Below, one piece after another: positions 12,501 through 36,950 of a DNA stretch of 64,000 nt (positions are counted from its first letter, which is position 1; every line of letters starts with the position of its first letter). The translations under genes were made by a program, and so were the position numbers. The DNA is from Branchiostoma floridae (Eukaryota; Chordata; Leptocardii; Amphioxiformes; Branchiostomatidae), in NCBI RefSeq assembly GCF_000003815.2, contig NC_049984.1:14527314-14591313 (forward strand). Reading direction: 5' to 3'. The notes under the pieces are model-generated. The model had not been told where the DNA came from. It worked only from the letters and a program-made list of their open reading frames with translations, and did not search any database.

Positions 12501-15500
12501 GATTCAGAGCAGACCACCCCCAAGAGGAAGTTCAGCATGAAAGCTGTGCAGGATTGGCTCGGTTCCTCCTTCAAGAAGGAGGAAAAGCCTCCCCCTCCTC
12601 CCGAGCCCCAGACAGTGGAGGCCATGGCCACTGCCATGGACGTGGGGATGTCAGCGGGCAGGCCTGACGTGTATGAGAACATAGGCACCAACTTGGAAGC
12701 CCCGAAGGTACCTTTGCAAACGAGGCACCGCACAAATATGGCCACCAAAAGATTAAGATCCACACCCTTAAGTTGGCACTGGCACCAGAGTGGGCCCCGC
12801 CCATACGAACCCACAGATTGGCTTTGGGAATGGCAGTAGGTGTAAGGAAACTGGACTGTCTGAAGTTATGGGTGTCTTGAGTAATTTCTACGAATGAAAA
12901 CAACACCATGCATGCTTCCTTTTTAATTTTTGACATCAAAATTGGAAGATATTCAGGCTTGACTTAGTTTACAAACTCCATGCCAATGTAGATCATATTT
13001 CCCAAAACATTTGTTGCAGAAAATGTGAAAAGTCTTTTCTTATACCATATCACTGGAAATCTTAAGACGTCATCCACAATGATTACTTAAGACACCCCAT
13101 GCACCAGTTAAAAGACATGCCCGCCACTAATCATTTAGGTAGACAGCACTTCTAACCCCTCAAGCTTCTCTCTTCGAAATACATTCCACTTTCATTGTAA
13201 ATGTACATGTACCTGTTACAGGGTTCAGAGTATGCCATCTGCATATGCTGGCTAACACAGACCAAAAATTTTCAGGCATTTCAGATGTCTTCCTGTACCT
13301 ACATTACAGGATTTAAGATGGCACCAGGACCAGGGCTCTGTTCCTCCGTCCTGGGATGAAAAGTTGCTTGTTGAGACGGACTAAAATTTCCATCCTTCCA
13401 ATGAATCCAAAATTCATGACATGAAAAAGTATGTTCATTAGCTTTAGGATGACATATTCAACATGGGCTTCCAAGCAATAAGTGGGACAAAAAAATTTTT
13501 AAGCTGCAGACAGCCAAGACTAGGACCATCTTTGTTATGTTTCTTGTGGTCACTGCTGCTGATGGAAAAAAGCTATCCAAGATATGCAGAATAATAGTAT
13601 TCTTAGCCCTGGTATAGTTATTCGCTCTACTTTCCTTCTGTCTGATCTAACTGCACGTTACGTGCCTGTGTTTTTCCCTTCCTGTTTTCCATTTTTCCGT
13701 ACAAGGTTCCTCCCAAGTTCAAGTATCTCTTTGGCGACGAAGGCGAGTTTTACGAAGACGAAGGTTATGACGAATACGGCCCTGCCGCCGACACCACCCC
13801 GGATTCAGGCATCGGTTTCGAGTCAGAGTCCACGCTACGACACAGGAGGAGATCCCCGCACACATTAGACGTCTTCGAGCCAACGGTAGAGGAAGCAGCG
13901 CCGGTAGGGAAGGACGAATATCTGGAGAAGGAAGGAGAGCTGTACTTGGAGGAGGTACCAGCTGGAGAAGAAGGATATCCTGAGGAAGAATATACAGCTG
14001 AAGATCAATACTTGGAGGTAATCATTCACTCTATACGGAAGAAAATAACACTTACTAATGGGAAAACCACTGTGAAATCCTGACCTCCATAATATCATGA
14101 CGTATGTATCATTTGTACATGTGTAAGTATGGTTTTTAGATTCAACAACATTTTCACACTATCTTGCAATAAAGGTGGACTGCTTTTATATATTACTATT
14201 ATTAGGCATGAAAAGCCTCTGCTGTAGATACCAATCACAACATTTTGCTAAAAAAATAACCACTTAACTACTGGTTAACCAATTCCGCATCAATTCATTG
14301 TGTTCCATCATAGAAAATGTCTTACTGAAACCAACTCTCATTTTTCTTGTCTTTGTGGCATTGTGTGTTACTTTGCAGTGTCTTTCTGACTTCTCCCCTG
14401 AACTTCCCTCTAAACCACCCACCCCTGTTAACCACCGAATCTGTTTAAATGTACAGAAGTTAAAGAAGAAGGTGACTTTTAAAAATACTTGAACACTAGA
14501 ACTGCTCTTCCACCACAAATTGTCCCGAAATTTGATTAAAAATGAAATTTAAAGTAATTTGTAGATTTCACCTGCATGCAGAATTTTTATTGCTTATTGT
14601 TGTTAGAATTCCTTGTAGTGTTGTGCTGTCCAGAAAAGACTATTGTCTAGAGTGCAAAATGAAATGTTGTATCATGTCAGTTGCCTTCCTTGACAATAGT
14701 CCCATCCCATTGTCCCAACCACCTCCGTCAAAACTTAGAAATGTAACATAAAAACACAAAAATGGAAATATTTAACGAACACGCAGCCCCTCTTTCATTT
14801 GTTCTTCTAATGATTGCCATTCTCTCATTGGTTGAACTGCTAATTGTGATGTACAAGTAGGATCACTCTATTCCCTGTAGTGTTGTACAGACAGTTCCAT
14901 GTATGACTGTTGTCCTCTGTTGTGTTGTGAGCATGTGAGGTGTTTTGTGTCTTGCAGGAGTACCCCGAGGATTACATCGACACCCCCATGGAGGAGGTGG
15001 AAACCGTGCAGGCTGTACAGGCCGTGCAACCGGGCACCATGATACACACGGTGACAGCGCTAGAACCGGTCACACCGACACTCGTAGAAGAACCTACACC
15101 AGAGCCCGAGCCCGAGCCGGAACCTGAACCAGCACCACCGGCACCCGTCGAGCCCTTGGCGCCGAATGGAAAGCCTGTCGCTGCCGCCCCAACTGAACAG
15201 AACGTCGTGGACACAACATGGAAACCAACGTCAGAGATTATGATGGTAAAGGAGGTGGTGAGTTATTACATAGCAATGGTTAAAAGTGTTCCCCCTGTCC
15301 TGTTCTGTTTTGTCCATCCTGCTTTCTGTCCTTTGCTTAAAGGCCCAGGAAAGGAGCTTTACTTGGCACAAGGCTACCAATTGTGTTTGGCATAACATTA
15401 AAACAAACAAAAGCAATGTTAAGAAAAACTAATAATCTGGGGGCACATTAATTTGCATCTTAACATTGATATCGAAAATTCCTTATAAATGCAAAGACAA

Positions 15501-18500
15501 CAAGCAGATAATGAACCCTGAACATCAAAATAAGTAAATTAAAGTAGATAGTTATAGAGAGAAAAGGTTGCTTTTAACAGTACCTCACCTAAAATATGCA
15601 AATTTATTTCCTTAAGGGTGTATCTCAATCGACTGCGATACATCACTGCGTTCTAACCTGAATTTGTGTAACCCGTGACTTCATGATATCATGCAAAACT
15701 TACAAGAATACCTAAAAAGACATTAAAACACAAATGATGAAATTTGTTGAGTGCTATGTCAAATCACTTGGCAATGATGCCAACGTACCACAGCTTCAGT
15801 GAGACAACTTTTTGGGTTTGTTGTCTGGTCGAAACAAGTTTGGCTGCCAAAATATATTGTGGCTTCATGGTTTAGAAATAAGGTTGGCTGCAATGTAAGC
15901 ACACCTGAAGAAACTGTGTCCCATGTCTGCTGGATTGCCAGAACTTAAGATCTTTCAGGACTGTTGCAATATGTTTCATATGCTTCTGTAGAAAACACAT
16001 TGACTTTGACTTTATTTGGATCCACATTTAGCTTAACACACTGATTGTACAAAAATGTTTGACATTTATATAAAGTTTAAAACTAAATCTTGCTTTTAGG
16101 ATGACAAATAATACATCTTCCTATCTGTTACAATGTAGATAAATTACCCTATGAAACATGCACTGAAATGCTGTATATGATTTTGCCCAGTCCAATGTCA
16201 TAGACCCTGTGGAAGTGCTAGTCACAAAATTACCGCTGGAAAATTTCGCATGACGATGAAAGAAAGGAGAGCCAAGAGACTCTGATGACCAGATTTCATA
16301 GTTGTATGTAAATGGGAATTAGCAAACAGATTGTTAAAACATCATCGGTTTCACTTAATGCCTCAGCTGGGCTTTGAATAAGTGGCATACCTTTCCCCCA
16401 TGCCATCTATTTTTGTATCTCCCCAAGCATTGGTCACTCGCTGAGTGAATCTCTTGTGTTTTCTTTCTAATCCCCGCACTTGTTTGTGTTGCAGAAAAGC
16501 CATTTTTCACTCCAAGTGTGCATCCTTGCTTACTGTATATTACATACCCTGGTAATGATCATGATTTGCTTCTCCCCCTCAGTGTTGAGTCAGCTGTTCA
16601 TGAATGTTGTATTACATTACTTCTATTTGAGCTAGATGGGGGTTGGACCAAATTCTAAAACTGACACAAGTAGCTTAGCCTGGATGCCAGACTGTTTCCA
16701 GGGCCTACACAGGCAGATCCTCAGCTCCAAGGCGAACATGTCCTAAAAGACATTTTACACAGGCCCTCCTGAGTGCAGACTCGAAAACTCAGTCTAGGGT
16801 GCCAACAATGGGAACAGGACTATTTCTCTCTCCGCTGAGGAGTATATAGCCTTTGCTCAGTGGTCTTGTAGCCAGGCTACAAGTAGCTATGAACAGAACC
16901 TGATCTAACTATACCTTATCATCATACACACAGTTGCCACACTGGTTTAAAAAGCAAAGCTGTGTCACATTTGCGCATTAGCTATTTAGGAGCATGATTG
17001 ATGTAAAGGACATCCCGTAACCCCTCTTTGGCTGCTATTTCGGGAATGATAAATTTTGCCTTTAAAACACAAGCTCAGTGCTGCCAAATGCTGATGAAAG
17101 GATTAGGAATTCCGACACTCAGCTTTAACTCATCTCTGGCATCTTGTGAAATGTCATCATTAAGTCAAAAATATAATCGACAACACTTTCGGCAGAAACT
17201 TCTGGACGTATTGCAGGAAGAAGCAGAGTTTGCCTGCACACATGCACCGTCGACACGGACAACACACGTCCGAGAAACTGGCAGGCTCCGATGGCGAGGA
17301 GATATTCCCTTTCCCCAGTTTGAATGGCAGCCACAACTGAGGAATGCTGGCTGATACAGTGAGAAGCGGTCCCACACAATGTGGCACAAGAGTAACAATA
17401 GCAGCATGCCAGCACCGATATAAACTGGTATGCAGACACGGCAAACCTCGGGACGGCTAAAATTACCCGCCCAAGTTTTGGTCTAGCAAGCAGCTTTGGG
17501 CAGAAATGGGACATTTTAATCCATACGGAGGTATTTGAAGGTTAAGGAAGGATGGCACAATGGTGCCCCAACGGGGTCAGCCCAGTCTACGCACTCTGTC
17601 GACGATAGGCGGTTTGCTCTATCTTTACTGAGTGCACAAGTTACATAGTCATGGCTGCCACGTCCAAATATAGACTGCAAAGTAATGAAGTGGCACTGAG
17701 TGTCAGCAACACTGACAATCTACCATATGGGATTTAGCTGCAGATTTCTCCTTTAACGGACGACTCAAACCAGAATGGCTTTCAGGATAGCAAAATGCCA
17801 ACGGCTTTAGGAAGATTTGGAAAAAAATATTCAGAAATATACAGGACTAAACAAATGGCAAAAATTTAGACATTAAACAAGGCTTTACAAGAATATTGAC
17901 AAAGCAAATGCTGAACAGAAAATAATGAGGCTATAAAAAACATTCAGCCAACTTCTCTAAAAAATGCAGCAAAACGTGCACCATACATGTATGTTATTGG
18001 AGGTCTGAATGTCATCGTGGGAATTCCACTATCTGTAATCCATACTGTGATTAGTTCTTAATCCAGTTCAGCTACTGACCTTATGTAAAGCACAGGTGAA
18101 ACCTACTTTTGACCAGGGATTTGTGAACGTAATTCTAAGCTCAGTCTGATTGGCTCCTGTCAGAAAAGAAAAACACATCACCAAAAACAATGTTTTCCCT
18201 GCTGGAAAAAAAACATAATTAAAAATGCAAATATTTGATGGACATGCAGCCACTCTCCCCTTGGTCGAACCAATAATTGATATGGTATCATTGGTTGGAC
18301 CAATAATTGATGGACAGTCAGGGCAGGGTGAACTGATTAAAAAGTCACACAAGGACATATTTTTTTGTTGCTATCCTTTATCATTGCAACACAACAGCTC
18401 ACAGCAATCTTTGTCATGCAAGATTTGTTTGTTGGATCTCTATATCTTGTTATTTTTGGCATTTCTTTGTGCTTCTTGGAATGGCTTTGTACACAAATGC

Positions 18501-18915
18501 TGAGCATCATCCACAAAAATTAATTTTAAATCTATCCTCAAGCAGATGTACTTGTTTGGTTGCCTCTCCGTTTTTTCAGTTATCTTGGATGTTTTTCTAG
18601 TGCAGCTAATCTCTCCGTGCATGCCTTGCCCTCAATGTTGTACGCTTGGAGACTATCTGTATCTGTATCTGTATCTATATAGCCGGTATAGCCGGTATAA
18701 CCGCCGTTCGGCGTAACACACCAGCTTCGCAGGCACGCGACGCGGCAGCAGCTGGTTATATTACACCGAACGACTACATACCTTCGAAGTTGTATTGCTG
18801 ACTGATTTTTTACTGTTGCTCTCTCTCCTTCCAGAATCCGACAGCCCACATCATCATCCTGGTTATACTGTTGAACATCGGCTTTGCAGTGCTGTTCTGC
18901 CACTTCCTGACGTGA
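3434..18915 (+). CDS. JPH: Junctophilin, 3' part of gene (six exons; 5' MORN exons outside window)
   Basis: Junctophilins bridge the plasma membrane and the ER/SR. N-terminal MORN motifs bind plasma-membrane lipids and a C-terminal helix is inserted in the ER/SR. Exons read here: 3434-3552, 12007-12203, 12495-12707, 13706-14017, 14958-15257, 18835-18915. Every junction has GT/AG and keeps frame, giving about 406 residues before TGA. Family marks seen are a helical segment with AHARAKAEQADIARQ and ARQLSPTFHQPG followed by LEYIKNRA, a long divergent region rich in Pro and Glu, and a C-terminal hydrophobic anchor (ILLNIGFAVLFCHFLT, then stop). The order matches vertebrate JPH proteins. No MORN repeat is seen in 1-3433, so the start lies upstream. 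Possible poly(A) signals are AATAAA at 19310 and 20603. The gene converges on KLHDC4. Identification is firm; the exact donor of exon 5 and acceptor of exon 3 are not. Confidence 0.93.
6588..6720 (+). repeat. Dispersed repeat copy A
   Basis: Shares with 61569-61800 the ordered blocks GAGTTAGTGCCGAAT, CCAGACCCTT, ATTAGTCC and a 3' end CCACCCAATAACTATAACAA. The 3' AATAAC repeats suggest a retroposon tail. Confidence 0.6.
8525..8600 (+). repeat. Short tandem duplication
   Basis: AGCAACTTGTTAATGA occurs twice about 31 bp apart and partially a third time. Confidence 0.75.
10700..11180 (+). repeat. Diverged tandem array, about 155-165 bp units
   Basis: About three units, each starting near CATGTCATCTTCAGAC (10712, 10866, 11030) and containing AAACATTAAAATGTA, GATGTCTAT and AGAATAATCCTACC. 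Confidence 0.8.
12007..12203 (+). CDS. JPH: Junctophilin exon: end of helix, start of divergent region
   Basis: The acceptor is ctgcag at 12001-12006; the donor aag|gtagga begins at 12204. The phase joins exactly to the previous exon (Gly-Leu-Glu-Tyr-Ile-Lys-Asn-Arg), as in other junctophilins. It then becomes an Ala-rich helix (AEAAAKAEAAETAELALA) and Ser/Pro-rich linker. It ends in phase 0. Confidence 0.92.
12495..12707 (+). CDS. JPH: Junctophilin exon: divergent region
   Basis: 71 codons in phase 0, containing KRKFSMKAVQDWLGSSFKKE and a Pro run; the donor is aag|gtacc. The acceptor may be at 12495 (ccaaag|GAG) or six bases later (gagcag|GAT). Both keep frame and differ by two residues. 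Confidence 0.85.
12708..13705 (+). other. Junctophilin intron
   Basis: AT-rich intron of about 1 kb with T-rich sequence before the acceptor acaag at 13701-13705. I see no other structure in it. Confidence 0.8.
13706..14017 (+). CDS. JPH: Junctophilin exon: acidic divergent region
   Basis: 104 codons in phase 0 from caag|GTTCCTCCC to GAG|gtaatc. Very rich in Asp, Glu and Tyr (GDEGEFYEDEGYDEYG and later PEEEYTAEDQYLE), with a central basic patch RHRRRSP. The divergent region is the least conserved part of junctophilins, so assignment rests on frame continuity and neighbours. Confidence 0.88.
14018..14957 (+). other. Junctophilin intron
   Basis: AT-rich intron of 940 bp with an acceptor tgtcttgcag just before 14958. 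Short open frames on both strands show no family features. Confidence 0.8.
14958..15257 (+). CDS. JPH: Junctophilin exon: Pro-Glu repeat region
   Basis: Phase-0 exon with a VQAVQAVQ tract and a (Pro-Glu)n stretch (PEPEPEPEPEPAPPAP). Three in-frame donors are possible: after 15245 (ATG|gtaaag), 15254 (GAG|gtggtg) or 15257 (GTG|gtgagt). I prefer the last as the best consensus. Read-through into the intron adds 46 codons before a stop at 15393-15395. Confidence 0.85.
15258..18834 (+). other. Junctophilin intron before the anchor exon
   Basis: 3.6 kb, largely featureless. Near its 3' end it holds a hexamer microsatellite and small hairpin repeat (18652-18785), only about 50 bp upstream of the last acceptor. 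A short direct repeat (ccaataattgat) occurs twice at 18270-18312. Confidence 0.75.
18652..18785 (+). repeat. TATCTG microsatellite and hairpin repeat near the last JPH acceptor
   Basis: CTGTATCTGTATCTGTATC leads into GCCGGTATAGCCGGTATA. The blocks CGTTCGGCGTAACACACC and GGTTATATTACACCGAACG form an imperfect inverted repeat. Likely a small mobile element. Confidence 0.6.
18835..18915 (+). CDS. JPH: Junctophilin terminal exon: ER/SR membrane anchor
   Basis: After ctctccttccag the exon encodes 26 residues and TGA: Asn-Pro-Thr-Ala-His, then a hydrophobic helix with LLNIGFAVLF and the end HFLT. This is the conserved C-terminal transmembrane segment of junctophilins. It is too short to appear in a long-ORF scan, and the overlapping ORF in another frame (18795-19325) is a shadow. 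Confidence 0.93.
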   Translation, partial: NPTAHIIILVILLNIGFAVLFCHFLT

Positions 18916-21900
18916 AGACGTCCAACACGTGGAGGAACGACTCGGGTGTGACCAATGGCGACGTGTCGGGGTGGGGTGTACCGGCTCCCAGCAAGAGGGC
19001 CCGATGCCATGCTCGCATGGGAAAACATGACCGCTCTTCACTATCTGTGCTTGAACCATCAAGAATCACCCCATCACCTGTGACAGCACTGCCTGCATCG
19101 GGCCCTGTTTATTTTTCTTGTGTATGCATTTACAAGAGGAAAAAGAAAGAAAAGACCGCAGGTTCGAATCACGTCAGAAAAAAACAAAATCATGCTCTGC
19201 ATCATCCTTTTTATATAATGAACACATGTATATTCATAAAGAAAATTCTCATGCTCTGCCTTTTGAACTTCTCAAACATGACATTTGAAGACTCTACATC
19301 ATTCTGGGAAATAAACAGACTATAAATCTACATGTTTAAGTTTTTTATTGCCACGTTGTGAGCCTGTTGATGATAATTATTGCATCATCTCCCACCTGTC
19401 CTTCATATTTAAGAGACTTCAAGGCCATGTTGCCTGTTTGGTGAGTGGAAATAAGAAAGAATTGGATTGTGGGATTTATGGAGGATTCTGGGTAACTAAG
19501 ACCTTTGACCCAGATGGCCTGTTGTGTTGAACTCTGGGAAGGGAAAAAATGTAGCCATTTGTAGTAAGAATAGTTAGACAATGAATAGTACGATGATAAC
19601 GGAAAAAAATTGAAATAAAAACGAAAACCGAAAGGTTTGCCAAGAAAACATAGTTTTGGGAGAAATGAGTGAGAAAAGGAAATATTTTTCTGGCCACAAT
19701 TCAGATTCAGATCTTGTCTTTGCCAGTGATTCTAACTTGCATGTTGAGTGTTTTTGAATGGAGAGCTGCCCGCCCTGTGGATTGCAGCTAGACTTGTTGC
19801 CAAAATCTTAGTGTAAGCAATGGCAATCCTTTTCTTGTAAATTCATTGTTTGCTGCATCACAGGAAAGTGTCAAGAAGGAATGTGCTTTGAATCTTGCAC
19901 ATTTGTACAGTATATTCAATGAATTTTGTGAATGGATTTCTTTGTTACGTTTTTATACTTGTGGTCCAAATGTAGTCATATCATACGCGAAAGCGACAAA
20001 AACTTTCTCTGCGTAGAATGTAGTTGGACTGCAGAGTTGTACTACTTCGTGTTGTCTTGCCCTCTCTACCATGTGCTTATTCTGATGTACGTTTATTTGA
20101 CAACCCTCCTTTCATGCATATGTACCTACCTTATACTGCGTCCGTGCATGTGTGTATTAGTTTTTGTCGAGGTAAAAAAACATGCGCACTCACTCACTTT
20201 GCTGAACCCTTGTAATTTAGAACACCTGTATTGTTGTGAGGGTACTTGTATTGCTTGTCGCAGTCAACTATCAAACATGACTGAATGGTGAACAACGTTT
20301 TAAGTGAGACAAAAATCAAGCGATCAAGTTTTCCCCTGAGTGCTGATTTTCTGTATTTACCATGTGCAATGTTTTCTGACCTTAATAATAGACTTTTCAA
20401 TCAATGATCCAAGATAGGAGATGTATCCATAGTGGTGTGTTTTCATGTTGATGAGCAGCCTAGATTTACAAACCAGTAGTAGAGGTGTCGAGACGACAAA
20501 ATCTTTTCAAATGGGAACTTTTCATACAGCACAGTAAGCTGATTTTCCAGTTAAAGGCATATTTTATATGTCTTTAGTGTATGGAATTCTAGTCTCCATG
20601 TAAATAAAGGTTATGCAGGTGCAGTTTACATGAGAACTGGCTCTTTGTTATTTTTGTGCCTCATGTTTGATGTTTATTGGATACTAGTAGGATATATTTT
20701 GAGCTTTTGCAGTCAAAAGCAACAAGACCTACATACACACCAAATATCATCACTACCGGTATCTATTTAGAGGTTCTTACTAATAGGTAATGCTGAGCTA
20801 AAATATCTCGCAAGACAAACAGATACAGACACACAAAGCAACACACGCACACACAAACACACTGGCAAATCAAAACAGTACCTCCATTTTTCATGAAGGT
20901 AATAATATTAGTGCAGAAAAACCCAAACCAGAAAAAAGCTCTTCGACATCTCTGCCAAGGAAAAATACTCTTTAGTTTCAAATTTGTCCACAGGATCTAT
21001 ATTTGATGGGTTATCTACACAGAGAGAGCATGAAAATCCTTGAGGGACAGTGTTCTCTAAGGAACCTAAAACAAACTCTCACAAAACAAAAACATTAGTT
21101 GGCATCGAAAATGAAAGGAAAGGTCTTTCATGTAAAAGAAAAGAAGTCCCTCCCCAAAAAATACAGCAGGAAGACGTGCTGACTGTTTACCATTTTGTAA
21201 CTGTAAAAAACTTTAAAACTGATAATACTTGAGGTTGAAGTCAATATTTGAAGAAGGATTCCAATTAATGCAAAGAGTTGCCACAAATCAACCTAGACCA
21301 AATTAGACCACAGTGTAATAATACCACCTGTCTTCCCAGCTCTTTATTTATTGCACTAACTGGTCAAGGCTAAATTCCAGTAGAGTTTGGCAGATATAGA
21401 TTTGGAGACCAGGTTATCATATAACAAAAAGGACACATTCTTGCTTCAAGAATTTCTTGTAATAGTACATATGTCATGTTGCCTTTAAATTTAAAGATCT
21501 AAAATCAGGCATGATTTAACTGTAATATTGCAACATTGCACTTGTCACTTCAGAATTAGCAAGACCCTGAATTTAGGAAATTCAATAACTTACGGCTTAA
21601 CATGTCACCTAGATTCATAATAATATCAAAGGACATGGTTCTTTCTATATTGGGAATTTTTTTTTGCCACCATAGTCGCAGACCTATATGTATTTCATTT
21701 TACATCTGATTGAATTGTCAAAATCTTCATTGCAAATTTAAAGAAAGTGACCATCATTTTTGGCTGATTTTTGAGAAAAAAGACTGTCTATCCAAATTAT
21801 CCTTCTTGTACCTTTGACATGCACTTGGTGCACCAGTTTGCATTTGTTGCACAATCTCTTGCTGCCTAAGGGCATGACTCGTGTGATTGTTGCTACATTT

Positions 21901-21992
21901 GTAGACACATGATTTAGTCAGGCTAGTGTACCAGTGATTCCCGTTACCATCCTATCTAATGTCCTCACAATAAAAGCTACAGTTCACATTAA
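18916..21992. other. Junctophilin 3' UTR and convergent intergenic region
   Basis: No coding exon seen. For the + strand, AATAAA occurs at 19310-19315 and 20603-20608; the second is followed by GT-rich sequence and would give a UTR of about 1.7 kb. For the - strand gene, AATAAATAAA lies at 21343-21352, about 640 bp past its stop. A CA-rich microsatellite lies at 20826-20866. Confidence 0.6.
20826..20866. repeat. CA-rich microsatellite
   Basis: Imperfect ACACAC tract in the convergent intergenic region. Confidence 0.8.
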
Positions 21993-34276
<12,284 letters not shown>

Positions 34277-34568
34277 TCCACTTACCACTCTGCTCTTGTT
34301 TACCTAGAAATAAGAGTAATTGACAAAAATTCAAGTCAAACTCCTCACAAGATTTCAATATTCCGCCATGTTTCGCTAATAATAGAGGCCCATGGGAAGG
34401 GTCAAAGATGAAAACTATTTTTTGGGCAATTTTACCCAGGATTTCGAGCACGTCCGTTACAGCAATGATACCACATGTATTCCACCAAAAGACAATGACT
34501 GTTATCGTAATAAATCACTGGCCATTTATTCGCCGGAAAAAATATGGGTCACACACCGAAACTATTAT
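34277..34568 (-). promoter_or_regulatory. KLHDC4 5' flank / promoter region remnant
   Basis: About 290 bp between the KLHDC4 start and the inserted element. No TATA box evident. Any more distal promoter sequence was pushed 14 kb away by the insertion. Placement of the promoter here is inference. Confidence 0.35.
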
Positions 34569-34575
34569 TTCCACT
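34569..34575. repeat. 7-bp target-site duplication, left
   Basis: TTCCACT directly before GAGGTAACTCC; the same heptamer follows the right end at 48641-48647. The eighth bases differ, so the length is 7. Confidence 0.8.
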
Positions 34576-34750
34576 GAGGTAACTCCTGCCGTGATAGCCA
34601 CAGAGCAGCCGTGGATAGCAGCCGGGACACTATTATTTAAATGAGCCAAATGGTTGAATCCTATTGGTCGATTCTCCCCACACATGCGGGATTACTGCAG
34701 TATCGCCATTTTGCTGTCGGCTTTAGTAATGTAGCCGAGATTTGGTAAGT
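34576..34750 (+). repeat. Left 175-bp terminal inverted repeat
   Basis: Compared by eye with the reverse complement of 48466-48640: no difference found. Includes TATTGGTCGATTCTCCCC and GCCATTTTGCTGTCGG. Similarity stops after TTTGGTAAGT. Confidence 0.9.
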
Positions 34751-34917
34751 CTCAATAGCGCATACAACATAATCTAAGTAGAGTCAACACCTCAAAGGAA
34801 ACGTAGAGAAGACTAAAAAGTAGTAGAATGTATGTTTGGCTCTGGGGGAGACCACGAAAATCTCAGTGGCTCTTGTTCTCGTCACCAAGAAAGGCGTCGT
34901 ACTGATGAATGTAACGT

Positions 34918-36950
34918 TATGGTTCTTAGCTCTTGGGACCAGGTACAACACCTTACAGGTAATATTTGTGTGGCTCTTAGCTCTGGGGACCAGGTAACAC
35001 ACCTTACAGCTAATATTTGTGTGGGTCTTAGCTCTGGGGACCAGGTAGGGCACCTTACCTGTATCATTTGTGTGGCTCTTAGCTCTGGGGACCAGGTAAC
35101 ACACCTTACAGGTAATATTTGTATGGCTCTTAGCTCTGGGGACCAGGAAAGGCACCTTACAGGTAATATTTTTGTGGCTCTTAGCTCTGGGGACAAGGTA
35201 AGACACCTTACATGTATCATTTGTATGGCTCTTAGCTCTGGGGACCAGGAAAGGCACCTTACAGGTATATTTGTGTGGCTCTTAGCTCTGGGGACATGGT
35301 AAGACACCTTACATGTATCATTTGTGTGGCTCTTAGCTCTGGGGACCAGGTAACACACCTTACATGTAATATTTGTATGGCTCTTAGCTCTGGGGACCAG
35401 GAAAGGCACCTTACACTTACAGGTAATATTTGTGTGGCTCTTAGCTCTGAGGACAAGGTAAGACACCTTACATGTATCATTTGTGTGGCTCTTAGCTCTG
35501 GGAACCAGGTGAGGCACCTTACAGCTTATATTTGCATGGCTCTTAGCTCTGGGGACCAGGTAGGGCACCTTACATGTGATATTTGCATGGCTCTTAGCTC
35601 TGGGGACCAAGTAGGGCACCTTACATGTGATATTTGCATGGCATGTGATAGTTGCATGGCTCTTAGCTCTGGGGACTAGGTAGGGCACCTTACAGGTGAT
35701 ATTTGCATGGCTCTTAGCTCTGGGGACTAGGTAGGGCACCTTACAGGTGATATTTGCATGGCTCTTAGCTCTGGGGACCAGGTTTGCATGGCTCTTAGCT
35801 CTGGGGACCAGGTAGGGCACCTTACAGGTGATATTTGCATGGCTCTTAGCTCTGGGGACCAAGTAGGGCACCTTACAGGTGATATTTGCGTGGCTCTTAG
35901 CTCTGGGGACCAAGTAGGGCACCTTACAGGTGATATTTGCATGGCTCTTAGCTCTGGGGACCAGGTAGGGCACCTAACATGTGATATTTGCATGGCTCTT
36001 AGCTCTGGGGACCAAGTAGGGCACCTTACATGTGATATTTGCATGGCATGTGATTTTGCATGGCTCTTAGCTCTGGGGACCAAGTAGGGCACCTTACAGG
36101 TGATATTTGCGTGGCTCTTAGCTCAGAACTAGGTAGGGCACCTTACAGGTGATATTTGCATGGCTCTTAGCTCTGGGGACTAGGTAGGGCACCTTACAGG
36201 TGATATTTGCATGGCTCTTAGCTCTGGGGACTAGGTAGGCCACCTTACATGTGATATTTCCATGGCTCTTAGCTCTGGGGACCAAGTAGGGCACCTTACA
36301 TGTGATATTTGCATGGCTCTTAGCTCTGGGGACCAAGTAGGGCACCTTACAGGTGATATTTGCATGGCTCTTAGCTCTGGGGACCAGGTAGGGCACCTAA
36401 CATGTGATATTTGCATGGCATGTGATATTTGCATGGCTCTTAGCTCTGGGGACCAAGTAGGGCACCTTACAGGTGATATTTGCATGGCTCTTAGCTCTGG
36501 GGACCAAGTAGGGCACCTTACAGGTGATATTTGCATGGCTCTTAGCTCTGGGGACCAGGTAACATACCTTACAGGTAATATTTGTGTGTGTCTTAGCTCT
36601 GGGGACTATGTAACACACCGTACAGGTAATATTTGTGTGGCTCTTAGCTCTGCGGACCAGGGAGGGCACCTTACAGCTAATATTTGTGTGGCTCTTAGCT
36701 CTGGGGACCAGGTAACACACCTTGCAGGTAATATTTGTGTGTGTCTTAGCTCTGGGGACTATGTAACACACCGTACAGGTAATATTTGGGTGGCTCTTAG
36801 CTCTGGGGACCAGGGAGAGCACCTTACAGGTAATATTTGCGTGGCTCTTAGCTCTGGGGTCCAGGTAGGACACCTTACAGGTGATATTTGAGTGACTCTC
36901 AGCTCTGGGGACCAGTGAACACACCTGACAGGTAATATCTGAAGACCAGG
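34918..36950 (+). repeat. 51-bp minisatellite array, left arm
   Basis: About 40 units of 51 bp, core GGCTCTTAGCTCTGGGGACC then AGGTAGGGCACCTTACAGGT and GATATTTGC. Because 51 is 17 codons and units lack stops in several frames, long repetitive open frames arise on both strands (for example 34882-35973). Some units carry an extra GCATGGCATGTGATA segment (near 35640, 36045, 36417) or deletions (35780, 36124). Degenerate units trail to about 37200. Confidence 0.93.

Noticed and set aside
18795-19325. 176-codon + strand ORF and overlapping - strand ORFs around the last junctophilin exon
   Set aside because: The exon at 18835-18915 in another frame encodes the diagnostic membrane anchor; the others are shadows.
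34882-35973. 363-codon - strand ORF (and similar long ORFs at 36262-36954, 46682-47527, 47477-48451)
   Set aside because: They consist only of 17-residue repeats made by the 51-bp satellite, are open on both strands, and have no gene context.
34918-36950. CRISPR-like regular repeats
   Set aside because: Units are contiguous with no unique spacers, and the genome is eukaryotic.
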